From contig OW203985.1 of assembly GCA_934047225.1 (NCBI GenBank), forward strand, positions 4,109,501 through 4,173,500: a DNA stretch of 64,000 bases. Direction: 5' to 3'. Position numbers and translations under genes: made by a program. The DNA is from Ypsolopha sequella (taxonomy: Eukaryota > Arthropoda > Insecta > Lepidoptera > Ypsolophidae). Shown piece after piece: positions 21,527 to 33,336 of this stretch. The first letter of the stretch is position 1. Each line of letters begins with the position of its first letter. A model generated the notes under the pieces. It saw only the letters and a list, made by a program, of their open reading frames with translations. It had not been told where the DNA came from and searched no databases.

Positions 21527-23279
21527 AATCTGTGCCACAGCCAAGAGCAGAATGGATGCTTTTATTCTGTCACCGCCTTTTCTAACTTAAATAACAAAAC
21601 TTATATAATAATAATAATAACTATACTTACACAGCAACAAAAATTTGGCTTAACTATTTAGATATTTATGTTATATGTTATGCTATGTTTCATAAACTAC
21701 TATTTAATTATAACAAAAATAATAGAAGCCTATTTAAATTCCGTAATGAAAAGGCAGAAAGTCCCCCACATATTTAAAAGGTAGCCAAGGTTCACTTTAG
21801 GGATCGTATTTCAAACCGGCAGTAGCTATTAGCGAAAAATAAAAGGCTCGCCTCGTCATCAAAAGAGTCGTGCTTAAAAGAATGGGCGTTTAAAACAGGT
21901 CGCTTCGTATGAAAGAGGTGGAGGCCGTGGAAAGGGGTTCCGCTGTTTCTATGTGAAATCTTTTATATTGCTAATACCTTTCAGTTTTGTTACAGGTTGG
22001 AGAATAATTTCAAAATACTATAATATTAGATATCATTAAAATTATTTGTTAACTTCAATTGCTCTATAGCAACATGTGCAGTGGCATTCTTGTAGTGTTA
22101 TTGGCAACAAAACAACAAAATTTGGGGTGCAAGGAAAGGGCTGCCCCGTTGTGTAAACTTAGACAATCAATGATTACTTCAAATACGTTTGGTGTACCCT
22201 GCACAGTAACGACAAATTCATCTTATATAAACGATTTTTTACCAAACAACTTGTCATGCTCCAGCATGACGTCATAATTTTAACCATATTGGGAGATTGG
22301 TTACAAAAACGTGTTCTTACGTTACTAACTTCCTTAAATTTTGCACAAGTCCCTGGACCACCTGTTTTCACTCTCCCACTTTCATTCTGGGTCACGTCGA
22401 AAATTTCGTCTCTTGTTTTGAATTAATTTTAAACCGTGAAATTGTGATAATTAAATTTTGAAAAAATACACGTCATATTTCACTTTTTAATCTTAATCTT
22501 TATTTCGGCCGTTCGATACGCGATTAGTTGATTTCCTTGCATCTAATAAGATCGCAAGGATAGGTTTAAGATCTAAATATCATTTCATTTGAGTTATAAT
22601 AAGTTTTTGACATAAAACTTATACCAAAATAAACGTCGTGCAAAATTAAATTTAAAATAGCCGGTATAATAAAAACCCATCCTTCTTATTCCAAAATTAT
22701 AAATAAAAACACCTTGAAATCGCAAGATTTCAGATCGACCCGCTTCCACTGAGCGGGATAGACATGTGTAAAATGAGAGCGTCGGAGCAGGACCGATTTT
22801 TCCAGCTACGCTGGTGGCCAAGCGTGAGCCAATGGTGTCAAAAAATAAACAAACAAAAAGCTTCGATATAAAAGCTTAAACAATCATTAAAAAAGCCTTA
22901 CACCGAACCTAATGATCGACATGGCCAATTAGTCCGCCATTTTAGGCCCGATTAGTCGCTAGTCGGCTCAGTCTATGTTTGTCCGATCTCTAGTATAAAT
23001 ACTAAGAAGAGTGTGTACGTATAGATAAAGGAAGATTTATTACTCTTCGAGTAACTCCCCAGTGATCAAGTGCGTCCATGTTTTTATTTTCCGCTCTCTT
23101 CTTTTCGATTCCATTTTTAATGGCCCATTGTTTGTTTTCCGGGAAAAAAAGATCTTAAAAGTACCTCTGACAAAACTTGTTATAGTAGAAAATAAATTGT
23201 TCAGTATTAACTTTTGTGCAATGCTATGAAAAAAATAAAATAATGATAGGAATGTTGCTCTTTCTAAATAGCAAACTAA
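21527..23279. other. Non-coding DNA
   Basis: No gene or repeat boundary recognised over about 1.7 kb. Open frames near 22059-22395 on the two strands overlap each other and carry no known domain. Confidence 0.5.
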
Positions 23280-23450
23280 AATAAAACAGTTTGGCTAAGT
23301 GCGAGTTGGCCTCGCGCACAAAGGGTTTCGTAGTACCAATATAGGAAAGAAAACCTAAAAAAAATATATTAAATAACAACAGTTAATATGATAGCAACAA
23401 GGCAATTGTAGCGCATAGCAAACAATTCGGCACCCTCTGAGTACGCAAGC
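23280..23450 (+). repeat. gtgcgagtt interspersed repeat
   Basis: ggctaagtgcgagttggcc, tcgcgcacaaagggtttcg, then gatagcaacaaggcaattg: a diverged copy of the same family as 20430. Confidence 0.65.
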
Positions 23451-23629
23451 CTAATTTTTATTATGCTGTTTTACTTAGAGTATGTCTTGTATTACAATAA
23501 TCTCATCAAATTTAAACATTTTATAAAACTCTTGAAAACATAAACTCTTGTAGTTCTGGTCCTGGCTGCAGACCTGTGGAAGCCTTTTATAGAGATTTTT
23601 TTTTGAGGAACGTTTCGTAGGTGTCTTAG

Positions 23630-23787
23630 TACAGTGCTCCCAAAGTAATAATGCGCATACAAATCTTCGCCACTGTTCGGCAAAGTTCGTGTTTCCTTAC
23701 ACTTTCTATACAATCAATAAAGTCACGTGTAACGTCCGGTCGCTCGGATATAGATTTGTATGCGCATTATTACTTTGGGAGTACTGT
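23630..23787. mobile_element. 158-bp MITE with about 40-bp inverted ends
   Basis: tacagtgctcccaaagtaat, then aatgcgcatacaaatct, is mirrored by agatttgtatgcgcatt and tactttgggagtactgta. The terminal TA fits a Tc1/mariner-type duplication. Confidence 0.85.
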
Positions 23788-24149
23788 AAGTCTTTTGGGT
23801 TCGGGTGGATTTCCGTCACTTGATGTATTTTCCAGCTTTGATGTCATATTTTTTTGTGTGGAGTCGTTTTTTCAGAAACGTATCGTGTGAGGTATCAAAA
23901 TAAAAGGGCTTTATGAGCTGATAGTAAAATTGCTCCAGATACCATCCCATTTCAGCGCCACGTTTTTTGAAAAACAAAAATAATTTTCAAAACATACTAA
24001 GTTTGGCTGTCTTGTTTCACAATATAATTCCACTATATGGTAACTCCAACTGGTTTCGCCTCATGGCGTCACCAAGGGACAAGTTAACAGGTAAATATTA
24101 AATATAAGGATTAATAAGATATATTGCTGATGGTTTAGTAATGAAAATA

Positions 24150-24494
24150 AAAAAACCTCAGTGCGAGAGGGACGGATTCGTGGAAAAGTAGCAAAAAGCC
24201 GGGTTTTATTAATATAAAATGTACTTAAGTCAAAATTTCGTTAAACCAGGTCCTAGATACTGTTAAAACCCATCTAATAAAATAGAATCGGAATCCATTT
24301 GTCATTTCAAATTGTTAAACCAGGAGACATGTTGTGGAAAAATACCTCATTTCAATAAATATTTTTATCGAGCCGAATTTCTCCAATCACTTTTCTGTTT
24401 AACGGATACTGTTTTATCAAAATAATATCTTCTTTACTGAATTACACACATATGCAAGTTCTAAAAGTGTCGATTTTTTTCCGTAGCGCCTTAA
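24150..24494 (+). mobile_element. TTAAGGCG element, family 1b, copy C (5'-truncated)
   Basis: Starts at aaaaaacctcagtgcgagag, without the left TTAA end, and finishes at ttttccgtagcgccttaa. The body matches 54378-54801 inverted (aaaagtgtcgattttttt near the right end, ttaataaaatag-type interior). Confidence 0.75.
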
Positions 24495-24944
24495 ATTGGG
24501 TAGGGTATAAAATGATCAGATGATATATTATGTGTATTTTACTAATATGTATATATTTTTTATTAAACAAGTTTAGCTTTTACGAAAATTTTATAGCAGT
24601 TGTTAATATTTAAAAGTTGTCAAGTTGTTTTTTTATATTTCTGTCTATGCAATTGTCTTTTTCAATTAATATTTACGCAGTGAATAAACAAAACAGCACT
24701 CGGACAAACATCTTAAACATTATCACATCTTTTTTTTTTAAATTGACACTTTCAAGCAATTTTATACAAGATTTACACTTGCAACCAAATATGGAAATAT
24801 CGTTTAAAATTGATTTAGTTATAAAATAAAAAAACGTTTATGTGGTGAAACGGTATCTACATCGATAAGTATACGTATTATAATGTATATCATTATAAAT
24901 AAAATTAACATAAAATTACGTTTATATCGATACTACCTATAGCT
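24495..24944. other. AT-rich non-coding DNA
   Basis: No gene; a short open frame (24617-24829) has no recognisable domain. Confidence 0.5.
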
Positions 24945-25275
24945 GTTGCCCGCGACTTATTCCGCGTGGAAGAAGACAATGCGGCCACAGTTTAATCCCT
25001 TGGGAATTCCGCAACAATAGGTGTCTCAATTTTTATGTTGGATAATAAGTTGTCAATCAGTGATCTCCCTTCCTTCTTTCCTTATAATCTATTCCTTATA
25101 TTCTTTCCTTATATCTCACTGCTGAGGATCGTACAGTGGTAACCACATCAAAACCCGTTCAGTAGTTTTTGCGTGATAAATTAAATACCGACAAAAATTG
25201 AATTTTTTTGTGTATCATTATCCTACACCGCTATTTTTTTGGAATATCATCAATGTACAGACAGACACAATAATT
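24945..25275 (+). repeat. gcccgcgactt-type lepidopteran repeat
   Basis: Begins agctgttgcccgcgactt then ccgcgtgg, and ends near cagacagacacaataatt. This order is familiar from a common moth and butterfly repeat related to the Helitron-like end at 1590-1762. A similar 3' part (gagatttgcgtgaacaaac) is found at 26226-26260. Confidence 0.55.
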
Positions 25276-25311
25276 ATAGAATTAAATGAAACTTGAGGAT
25301 AATTCGTGATT

Positions 25312-25451
25312 TATATAAAAACGGCTCACCTCAATACGTGTTATGATCGGGAAAGCCGACCAGTTTCAGCAGATTTAGACTGCCTTCATCTGCCGAAACT
25401 GGTTGGCTTTGCCGATCATTGCACGTATTGAGGTGAGCCGTTTTTATATAA
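25312..25451. mobile_element. 140-bp near-perfect hairpin MITE
   Basis: tttatataaaaacggctcac, then ctcaatacgtg on the left, is mirrored by cacgtattgaggtgagccg and tttttatataaa on the right. Inner arms (gaccagtttcagcaga / tctgccgaaactggt) also pair, so almost the whole unit folds back. Confidence 0.85.
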
Positions 25452-25484
25452 ATAAAGACACAATAATAATATATCGCCACGACA

Positions 25485-25640
25485 TCAATCCCCGAGGGGT
25501 TGACAGAGGTGTTCCGAGTGTGAACTGTGAAATGGAAGTCACAGTCCACACTCGGTACACCCGCATTTTACCGACGATTATTACGTCCCACCTGGTGAGC
25601 ACTATCGCCGTTCTCCGGGCAAAAATACACCCTTTTTAGA
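25485..25640 (+). repeat. Interspersed repeat with internal palindrome
   Basis: After ccccgaggggttgacagagg comes gttccgagtgtgaactgtg and its inverse cacagtccacactcggtac. A diverged relative, without the palindrome, lies at 47835-47960. Confidence 0.55.
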
Positions 25641-25717
25641 GCATGCAGGTTTCCTTACGATGTTTTTATTTACCTTTCTGCAAGTGGTAAGTAAGACAAA
25701 TACTATAAACAAAAATT

Positions 25718-25775
25718 CAGAAAAACCCATTGGGATCGAACCTGAATCTCAATGTTGAGAGGTCAGCGTTTTACA
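25718..25775 (-). repeat. tRNA-like B-box fragment (SINE scrap)
   Basis: On the minus strand ggttcgatccc matches an RNA polymerase III B box, in the context ctgacctctcaacattgag. No A box or acceptor-stem partner is present at tRNA spacing, so this is read as a SINE remnant and not a tRNA. Confidence 0.35.
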
Positions 25776-25780
25776 GTTCT

Positions 25781-27117
25781 TTTCATTTACAGTTTTTTAA
25801 TAGAATTTAATATACCTTTTTACAATTTTCAGTTGTTATTATTATAGTACCTAGACCTTTTCAACAAAAAAGGGATCACCAACTTTTATACAATTGCTGC
25901 AGCTAAATTCAAATTAAAACTTTTTATTATAATTAAATATTTATTTGTGCACGTTTTTATAATGAAAAGCACAACTTGTTGGTTTTTTCATGTACTTACT
26001 AACATTTTATACGCTTCATAATTATTCTGACGTCTATTAGGCCTCCATCGCCAAGAAATATTATTTGGTATGTAACTTCTAACTTCTAACAGCAGAATAG
26101 TAAGTTCCAAAAATTTTTAAATGACGATAACTTTTTTTACGATAATTCGACTTAAATGAAACAAAACCTAAATTCTAAATCAAATTTTGCTTGTTAACAT
26201 AACATAAAAATCCATTAAATGGTTTCAGAGATTTGCGTGAACAAACAGACAGACAGAAAATAATCCAAAAATCATTGATTTGTGTTCTATTACTCTTTTT
26301 AGTCACTCCGTGTCTCTTTTTATCAATTTTCTTCAATGTACAGACACACCGGCTTCCACTCTTTTATTATATGTACTATAGGTATATATTATACGAGGTA
26401 TATATTCATATTGATTGATATTGAATTATATCGTTATTATTTTGTTTGGATTTTTCGTAACTTTATAATTAACAAAGCGAATCGAAAAGTACTATCAAAC
26501 ACTTTATACCGGAATATTTTATGACTTTTTATACTTGAATAACATATTGCAATATTAAACTGCACTAGTTTCATAATTTGTAAACAGGGTTCGGTTTCGT
26601 TATAATTCTCTAAGCACACATTTTTCGTGCATTTCTTGTATTTTTAAAATATTGAAATATCAACAAAACTTTACAACTGCGTGCCTATTGTCAGCTCACT
26701 TATTGGTTTTGTAATTTTGTACAAAAAGAGTTCTTAATGATAGAGCTCTAAAACGTAGATAATTAAGCTTTCTTATAACATTGATGAACTTCATTTTTAT
26801 GCTGTATCCAATGACATTAAAGCAAAAAAACACGTTTTACCTATCCTTCATAAACTTTATATTCTCGAAATTATTTCTAAGGAAAGTACTTTGCAAGAAA
26901 AAAAGCCGAATTCATTAAAAAGTTCGCAGTACGAAAAAGGAAATATTAATTAATAAGTAATTATTTTAAAAGTTTCGTACAATTTTATAGCGCGTCACTC
27001 TCCAAAATTCGTTTTAATTAAGGATGGCCTTCGAAGTAACAGATGTGAAGGATGAACGTTACAGAATAAAGAATTACTTTCTGGTTTGTACAATTGTTCT
27101 TGCGAAATCATTTTACT
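25781..27117. other. Non-coding DNA
   Basis: No gene. A tail-like stretch (gagatttgcgtgaacaaac, then gacagacagaaaataat) at 26226-26265 is a fragment of the repeat at 24945. Confidence 0.5.
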
Positions 27118-27335
27118 GCTTAGTGAAAGTCGCTAGTTTAGCCGAGGCTCCTTAATGCGCTATGTAAATAAAATAGGCCTGCTTTTTTCTGTATTTATTA
27201 TGAAACCCACAAAAAATGTTTTTTGTGCTTAGTGAAAGTCTCTCGTTTAGCCGAGGCTCCTTAATGCGCTTTGTAAATAAAATAGGCCTGCTTTTTTCTG
27301 TCTTTATTATGAAACCCACAAAAAGTGTTTTTTAA
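27118..27335. repeat. Tandem duplication of a 109-bp unit
   Basis: Two head-to-tail copies beginning gcttagtgaaagtc and containing gttagccgaggctccttaa-like sequence and aaaataggcctgctttttt. They differ at only a few positions, so the duplication looks recent. Confidence 0.9.
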
Positions 27336-27424
27336 ACTTAAATTAACTTCTTTAAACTCAAATTTAAAACTAATATATCCTACAAAATACTAAAAACCTA
27401 AACAAACTAAATACCTAAAAATAT

Positions 27425-27690
27425 ATTGTAATAAATTTTTAGTGTGTGCATTTTGCCTGTATAATACTCTAGGGTTTTTATTTTGGAAAACATGTTTGGA
27501 TACGTTTTCCTCGATAGAAATAATTATTGAAATGTGGTCTTCAAACAAACTTTGTCTCCTAGTTTGAGGAATAGAAATCATATTCAGAACTCAAACATAT
27601 TATTTGATGGATTTTAAATATAAATAGACTTTTGATTTGAAAAATATTGCCAGTTTTTTTCTATAAAAATATAAAACATACTCTTTTCAC
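27425..27690 (-). mobile_element. TTAAGGCG element, family 1a, copy D (both ends lost)
   Basis: The inverted interior of the family matches 47009-47432 (ggttttnnnttttggaaaaca, cctcgatagaaataatt, ttcaaacaaactttgtctcc). Neither TTAA end is recognisable. Confidence 0.7.
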
Positions 27691-28429
27691 TTTTTAGTTA
27701 ATTAAGTTCTTTGAAATTGAGATCATTCCTAAAAAGATTTTGTATTTTTTTTTTCCAGAGCATATACTACGCCATTTGAGATGATAGTTTACTTTATTAT
27801 GGTATACATATTTTATAATTTTTTAAAGAATTTTCAGATATGACAACACTTGGGGCATTTTAAGCATTATACTGATTGTGATTTGTGATTGCGTATAAAT
27901 AAAAGTGGTCTGTCTCTGTCTGTTTTTTCAGCTGTCGCCCATCTGTCAAATCACATTTGCAAACAGCCTTTTCTCAAGTGACGTCACGCAAAGGCAAATG
28001 AAAGTCTCAGCTTTTTCGTAAGAATATTCATTATCATGAAGTTTTTCAGACAACAAGTTCTAAAATATGGTTTAATAAACCAAAATCTTGAAATGGTTTT
28101 CGAATTAACACATCTCAGCAAAATTTAATCTAAGCGCATTTAGCAGTAAATGCGATGTTAATTTTATTGTAATTAATATCTTATTTATATTTATTATATT
28201 TTAAACAAACATTTTGTAGCATTTTTTAAACTTTTTTTTTTTTCAGGTTCATCTTAAAGACCGTAATACACACAAAACGAGCTTCAAATAACGAGAACAT
28301 ACTCTAAAGTAAAATAACAAATAAAAAGAATTGGTGTTTGGTTTTTGCCAAAAGTGCCAAAATTTAGAGCCTTGTTTTTGTCGCCTTGATGTCGCTTTGG
28401 CATCTATACTGTCGTTATTTACCACATTG

Positions 28430-28510
28430 TTTTTAGGTTTCCGTACTCGCATGGTGGTACGGAACCCTTTGTGGGGAGTCCGACTTGCATTTGCCCGGTT
28501 TTTTATTTAT
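28430..28510 (-). repeat. gtgcgagtc interspersed repeat, inverted fragment
   Basis: gtacggaaccctttgtgggg, agtccgacttgcatttg, cccggtttttt reads, on the minus strand, as the standard start of the family. Confidence 0.65.
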
Positions 28511-28739
28511 TTCTGTTCTAAAAGCTGATGACCGGCTTATTTCAAGGTTGTAAGACTGCTGCCAAACGGGGCCCTATTACTAAGTCTACGCTGTCTGTAT
28601 GTTTGTCTGTCTGCCCGTCCGTTTGTCCGTCAGACAGTCTGTCACAGCCGTTATAGGTAGCCAGCTTGGATAAATGTAGCAAGTTGAACATTTATTTTTT
28701 CGCGGTTTGAGGTTCGAGTATGGGCATTACTTTTAAGAG

Positions 28740-28830
28740 GACCACCAAGAGTGGCGAAATCTTGGAAGGCCTATGTCCAAGAGTGGACAAAAAAAAAGTC
28801 TGATGGATGGATGTATGGATGGTTCGAGGT
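28740..28830 (+). mobile_element. LINE 3' end with GATG-type tail
   Basis: ttggaaggcctatgtccaag, agtggacaaaa, then gatggatggatgtatgg. The ggcctatgtccannagtgg word followed by a (gatg)n-like tail is a familiar lepidopteran LINE 3' end, probably RTE-like. Clade is from memory. Confidence 0.5.
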
Positions 28831-29727
28831 TAGGCTCCATAGTAAAAGTTGTTCGTGTGGACGAGTACTAACGCCAGTTTCCGGCTTCCGCAACTTCATC
28901 TATAACATATTTGTAGGTATATTCATCTCACTAATATTAGTATGTACCTATTATATAAGATTGTATAATATGTATGTATTTGTTTATATGTCATGTGGAT
29001 AAATTAATATTTAGGTAACTTAAGAATTTAGTTTATTTATTAAGTATATATTTTCTTTATACCACCTACGCCTTATATATTTTAAAATAACCATAGATTA
29101 AATTATGTAAAGGTGTGTTAATTCGAAAACCATTTCGAGATTGAGGTCAATACGGCTTGTATTTTCAAAGTTTTGGTCTAAAAACATCATGATGACGAAT
29201 ATTTTTACGAAAAGCCTGCAACTTCCATTTGCCTTCGTGTGACATCACTTGAGTAATGGTTGTTTAGAAATGTGTCCTTTGCTATCAAGATAAATTTATA
29301 ATAATTTGCTTCTGACTAATTTGACAGCTAGATGACAGATGAGTAGACAGACAGAGACAGACCACTTTTTTATAAGCAATCACACATCACAATTAGTGTA
29401 ATGTCTAAAATTTTCAAGTGACAAGGTCATCGGACAATTTTTTAAATTCATAAAAAAATAATGATTAATTTATATACCAAAATAATGAAAACTATGTCCT
29501 AAAATGGCGTTTATTCTCTGTGATTAATTTTTTTTAAATTAATCTATGGGAATTGTAGCGATGTTCCCGACATTCATTAACTTTTAAGAGTAACGACTTT
29601 TGTATAATCTCGATGCGTTCGCACTTGCTCGGTTTTTGTAATGTTATAATTCATCTTGAGTGTGATGTTGTTGCATTTTACTGACGGTGTTTTACTGTTG
29701 TGATGTGTCCTACTATCCCATTAATTA

Positions 29728-29969
29728 CAAGATGACATTTATTTATAAGGCCAAATTCATAATAAAGACTTGGTAAGTGCACAAGTTTCAATGACAATTT
29801 TTGTAAAATTTGTATTTTTTTTTCGTATTTCCTACAAACGAAAGCCCGAGTCATTTATTATGGGAGGTCAAAATTATATTTTTTTTATTTAGTAAAAAGT
29901 GTTAGCAATCCCTGATACTGATCTCTTACCAAGCCTTCGGTATGAATTTGGCTTCATAAATGTCACCTT
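29728..29969. mobile_element. TIR element, caaggtga family, copy 1
   Basis: The left end gatgacatttatttataagg, ccaaattcataat, gacttggtaagtg is mirrored at the right end by tcttaccaagccttcgg, tatgaatttggcttcat, aaatgtcacctt. Related ends occur at 37405 and 40112. Confidence 0.7.
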
Positions 29970-30083
29970 ATTTAAGTGATGCAAAATAATAAACAAAAAC
30001 CGCAGCGCAGCAAGCGAACGGGCTATTGTTAAAAATGCATTTTTTCAGAAGCGATGTAAATTAACTGCCAGTTATATGTAGTA

Positions 30084-30542
30084 TAGGGTTGCCATTCGTC
30101 CCGGTACACCAGGACATGTCACTAGTTTGAAGGTCCGGTCCCGGTTGTCCCGATTGACCTACCAAATATCCTGGTAAATAATTACTTGGAAAATAATACG
30201 CATTGATATTATAATATAACAACAGGGGAGTCACCCAATCGAAAAATTTATCTCATTAAATTTTGCTTCCTCACCGCATTGGCAAGATGTTGAAATGAAA
30301 AGACAATAATGTATGTTACTTAATAGTTATTGCAAATACTTGTTTTAAATTATTATTATACATATGTAATGTCTAAGAAGTCTGAGAAAACTTTATGGAA
30401 AAAGGGAAAGACGATGAAGTTTGCACGTAACAAAAGGCAATAAATAAATGTTTATTAAAAAAAAACTTTTGTAGGGATATTTTTGAGGTCACAACAAATG
30501 TCCCTATCAGTAAGTAGACTGATATGTAAGTTGGCAACCCTA
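30084..30542. mobile_element. hAT-like non-autonomous element
   Basis: 459 bp with inverted ends tagggttgcca / ttggcaaccta-like (ttggcaaccc then ta). The flanking 8 bp are atgtagta on the left and ttgtagca on the right, six of eight identical, as expected of an aged 8-bp hAT duplication. No transposase frame is seen; an open frame at 30373-30582 runs off the element and is unlikely to be real. Confidence 0.6.
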
Positions 30543-31031
30543 TTGTAGCATCAAAATAAATGTTCTTTTTGTTTCCATTCATTTCCCACAGGCGAATAGA
30601 CTATAGTATAGATAGAAACAAAATAATAAAATTGTTGCACTGGAAACAATATATTCTGGTACGACCAGCGGCAGTTTTCAAACAATTTCAATAACTTTTA
30701 AAATTTTACGGATGTGTTCTATCGATACAGATAAAAAGATATCGATTTTGTAACCAGAAGAGAACATCTCTTCCTGTAATAATAAGTGAAATACTAAAAG
30801 TTACTGGTAAGTGAGAGACGATATATATGTAAGTGCGGCATTATACTTTTTAAAATATATCGAGCAAAACAAAAATATGGAGAGATGATGATGACGATGA
30901 CCGATCTTTTTGAGGCCAACGACAGAGCCATAAAAGTGGCCTCTTTCTGGTCCGGAAAGGTTTAAAATAATAATAGTTTGATGCCATCGACACGCTAACA
31001 AGAAGAACCAAAATATTTTATTGTTTTAATA
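30543..31031. other. Non-coding DNA
   Basis: No gene or repeat boundary recognised. Confidence 0.5.
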
Positions 31032-31397
31032 TTAACAGGCTATGCGAATTCATTCAAGGCAAAAAGGAAAAAAGTTGGTTTTATATTAAAAAAAAAAAAT
31101 ATAGCTAGCAAAATTTCAAATATCAAATCTCTAGATATTGTTAAAACACACCTAATAAAATATGTTTGAGTTCCGTATATGGTTCCTTTTTGTCAAACGA
31201 GGAGAAAAAGTGTGTTTGAAGACCTCATTCCAACAATTATTTCTATCGAGGAAAATTTATCCAAACATGTTTTCCAATTTCAAAACCCTAGATTATATAG
31301 TCAAAATGCATATACCAGAAACTGATCATAATTTTCCGTGTATTTCATGAAATACACAGAAAAGAAACACCCGTATTTTTTTCGCATACCGCCTCAA
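31032..31397 (+). mobile_element. TTAAGGCG element, family 1a, copy E (internal deletion)
   Basis: Starts ttaacaggctatgcgaatt and jumps directly to caaggcaaaaaggaaaaaag, so the segment with gtgcgagagggg is missing. The right end is decayed (ataccgcctcaa). The body matches 51094-51521. Confidence 0.8.
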
Positions 31398-31844
31398 TAA
31401 GGAAACGAAAGAAATAAATAAAGCTTAAGAAAGCACAATATACATTTATTAACATTATCCATTTTTAATTTACAAAGTAAAAAGTCTTGCCAAACGCAAC
31501 ACACACAGAGCTAGTCCGCTCAGAAGTCTGTTTAAAATCAGTAAACAGAAGCGCATAAATTTTCAAACCGAAGCATGTAGCGGGAAGTTTTCCTGCTTGT
31601 ACTTGACAAGACAGCCGGCGGGTTTCCGAACGAAATAACTCCTACAACACTAAACTCATGAAGGCATAAACTCGGGTAAATTCCATTCCTTCATTCTCGA
31701 ACTGTGAGTTTATCTTTCATTTTTGAACGTATGCTTACTTTCGCAGCAATGTTGTTATTTTGCTAAATGCAATACAAACGATTTTTTTTGTTTAAAATAA
31801 CATCTTTGACCCACATAGTGTTTTGAAACGAACGATATGAGTTT

Positions 31845-32135
31845 CGTAATAATTTTGCACGAGTGTCCCAATGTCTAATTATGTTCAGTTGCACACGATC
31901 ATCAAAAAATTTATCCTGAACAATAATCCTATCGATTCGTATAATAAAATAGCGAGGGTTTATTTTTTTAAATTTTTAGTTGGTTCGATTCCCGGGTGAG
32001 ACAATCGAATTTCAGAAGATCTTTGAATGCAGTTTTGTTTCTTTTAAAAAATAAAGGAATGTTTCCTTTCAGTAAAATAAGCTAACCAAAGGATTAAGGG
32101 TAGCTCCCCTCTAGGGCCCTTGAATTTTTTCCACC

Positions 32136-32145
<10 letters not shown>
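31845..32145 (-). mobile_element. Composite: palindromic repeat fused to a tacaggg arm
   Basis: 31845-31925 is the inverted gtgtgcaactgaacataatt repeat (see 17805). From about 31925 to 32145 the sequence matches the inverted interior and one arm of 20903-21526, ending tttttccaccctgta. The partner arm is missing. Confidence 0.65.

Positions 32146-32170
<25 letters not shown>
32142..32170. repeat. (TA)n microsatellite
   Basis: A TA run directly abuts the ccaccctgta end of the preceding element. Confidence 0.9.
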
Positions 32171-32171
<1 letters not shown>

Positions 32172-32938
32172 ACATTTCCACAGGAATAAAAAAGTAAAAT
32201 TAAATCAGTGTTTTTTAAATTTACATAGCTTAAAAGTATGCATGCACATGCAGTATTAAAAATAAAACTAAACAATAAAAACAAAATAAATTGTTGCACA
32301 GATGATTTTAAAATTATCATTTTAATTGTATATAAGCATTAATTTCCTTATTTTTAGAATTATATACCTATATGTATGTCTTACTTTTTAAGACAGAGAC
32401 TGTGATGTAATATATTAACCGTAAATTTAGTTATTTTGGGTTTAGGTTTAGGTTAAGTAATTTTATCTGTCTCTAAAGTCACCAAAATTTGTGATTTTGT
32501 TTATCTCTTTGTGAAATATGTTATAATAGATTTATATACTTATACTTTCTAGTGCTTTCTGTAGTTTACTTTTGTTGTTTTTCCTTGAATAAATAATTAA
32601 TCACCAAGAATCCATTTTGGTGTTAATTTTGATCCCCAATCTTGAAAATACGTATTAATAAAGTCAGAAATATTGATTTCATTAAAAACTTCATCAATGT
32701 TAGGAAATATTTAGATGTTTTAATACTCCACAAAAAAGCTTTAGGGTAAGTTTTATACAAAATATTATATTATTGTCAAAAGTTCAAATAAACGGCAAAT
32801 ACTGAAAAAGTTTTTCATTATTACAAATAATTTCCATCCCTTCATGAGTAACACAAACCTTTTTTGTTGTTTTCTTGGTTTGTTAATTGGTATCTAAGAT
32901 CTCGAAAATTAATACCTATATTGTTTTTTATATTTACT
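32171..32938. other. AT-rich non-coding DNA
   Basis: No gene or repeat boundary recognised. Confidence 0.5.
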
Positions 32939-33336
32939 TTAAGGGTCGGTTACGCCAAATATGCTCTTGCGTTTGGACAATTTAGCATATTAAAACAAAA
33001 TATTTTAAACAAATAAAATTTGTGTAAGTAGTTAAGAAGTTGAACTACATTATAATTTCAGATTTGACACAAGAAACAGAATCATCGAGAGAAAAAAAAT
33101 CGGATATATCACGAAAAACATAATTTAGCGTTGCAAACAGAAAAAAAAAGTTTTCCGTGATTTTAGTGATCTTTCCGATTATTTTTCTCGATGATTGTGA
33201 TACTTCTGCCAAATTTGAAAAATTATGATGTAGTTCAACTTAACTACTTACACAAATTTTATTGGTTAAAACTATTTTGTTTTAATAAGCTAAATTATCC
33301 AAACGAAAAAGCATGTTAGGCGCAACTGACCCTTAA
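32939..33336. mobile_element. 398-bp TTAA foldback
   Basis: Bounded by TTAA (32939-32942, 33333-33336). The left arm TTAAGGGTCGGTTACGCC is mirrored by GGCGCAACTGACCCTTAA. Pairing continues for most of each half (for example aatttgtgtaagtagttaag and tcatcgaga). The insertion specificity matches the other TTAA elements but the end sequence is different. Confidence 0.85.

Larger units (their letters stand above)
27846..29415. mobile_element. 1.5-kb unit bounded by about 280-300-bp inverted copies
   Basis: The left block (27846-28125) and right block (29110-29415) are inverted copies. Left: acacttggggcattttaagc, then gtggtctgtctctgtctg. Right, inverted: acttgaaaattttagac, then gtggtctgtctctgtctg. 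Both also carry an agtgacgtcac / gtgacatcact word. They may be long TIRs of one element or two opposed insertions. The interior holds unrelated repeat pieces (28430-28510, 28740-28830). Confidence 0.6.

Noticed and set aside
25718..25775. tRNA gene suggested by ggttcgatccc
   Set aside because: Only the B box is present; no cloverleaf can be drawn.
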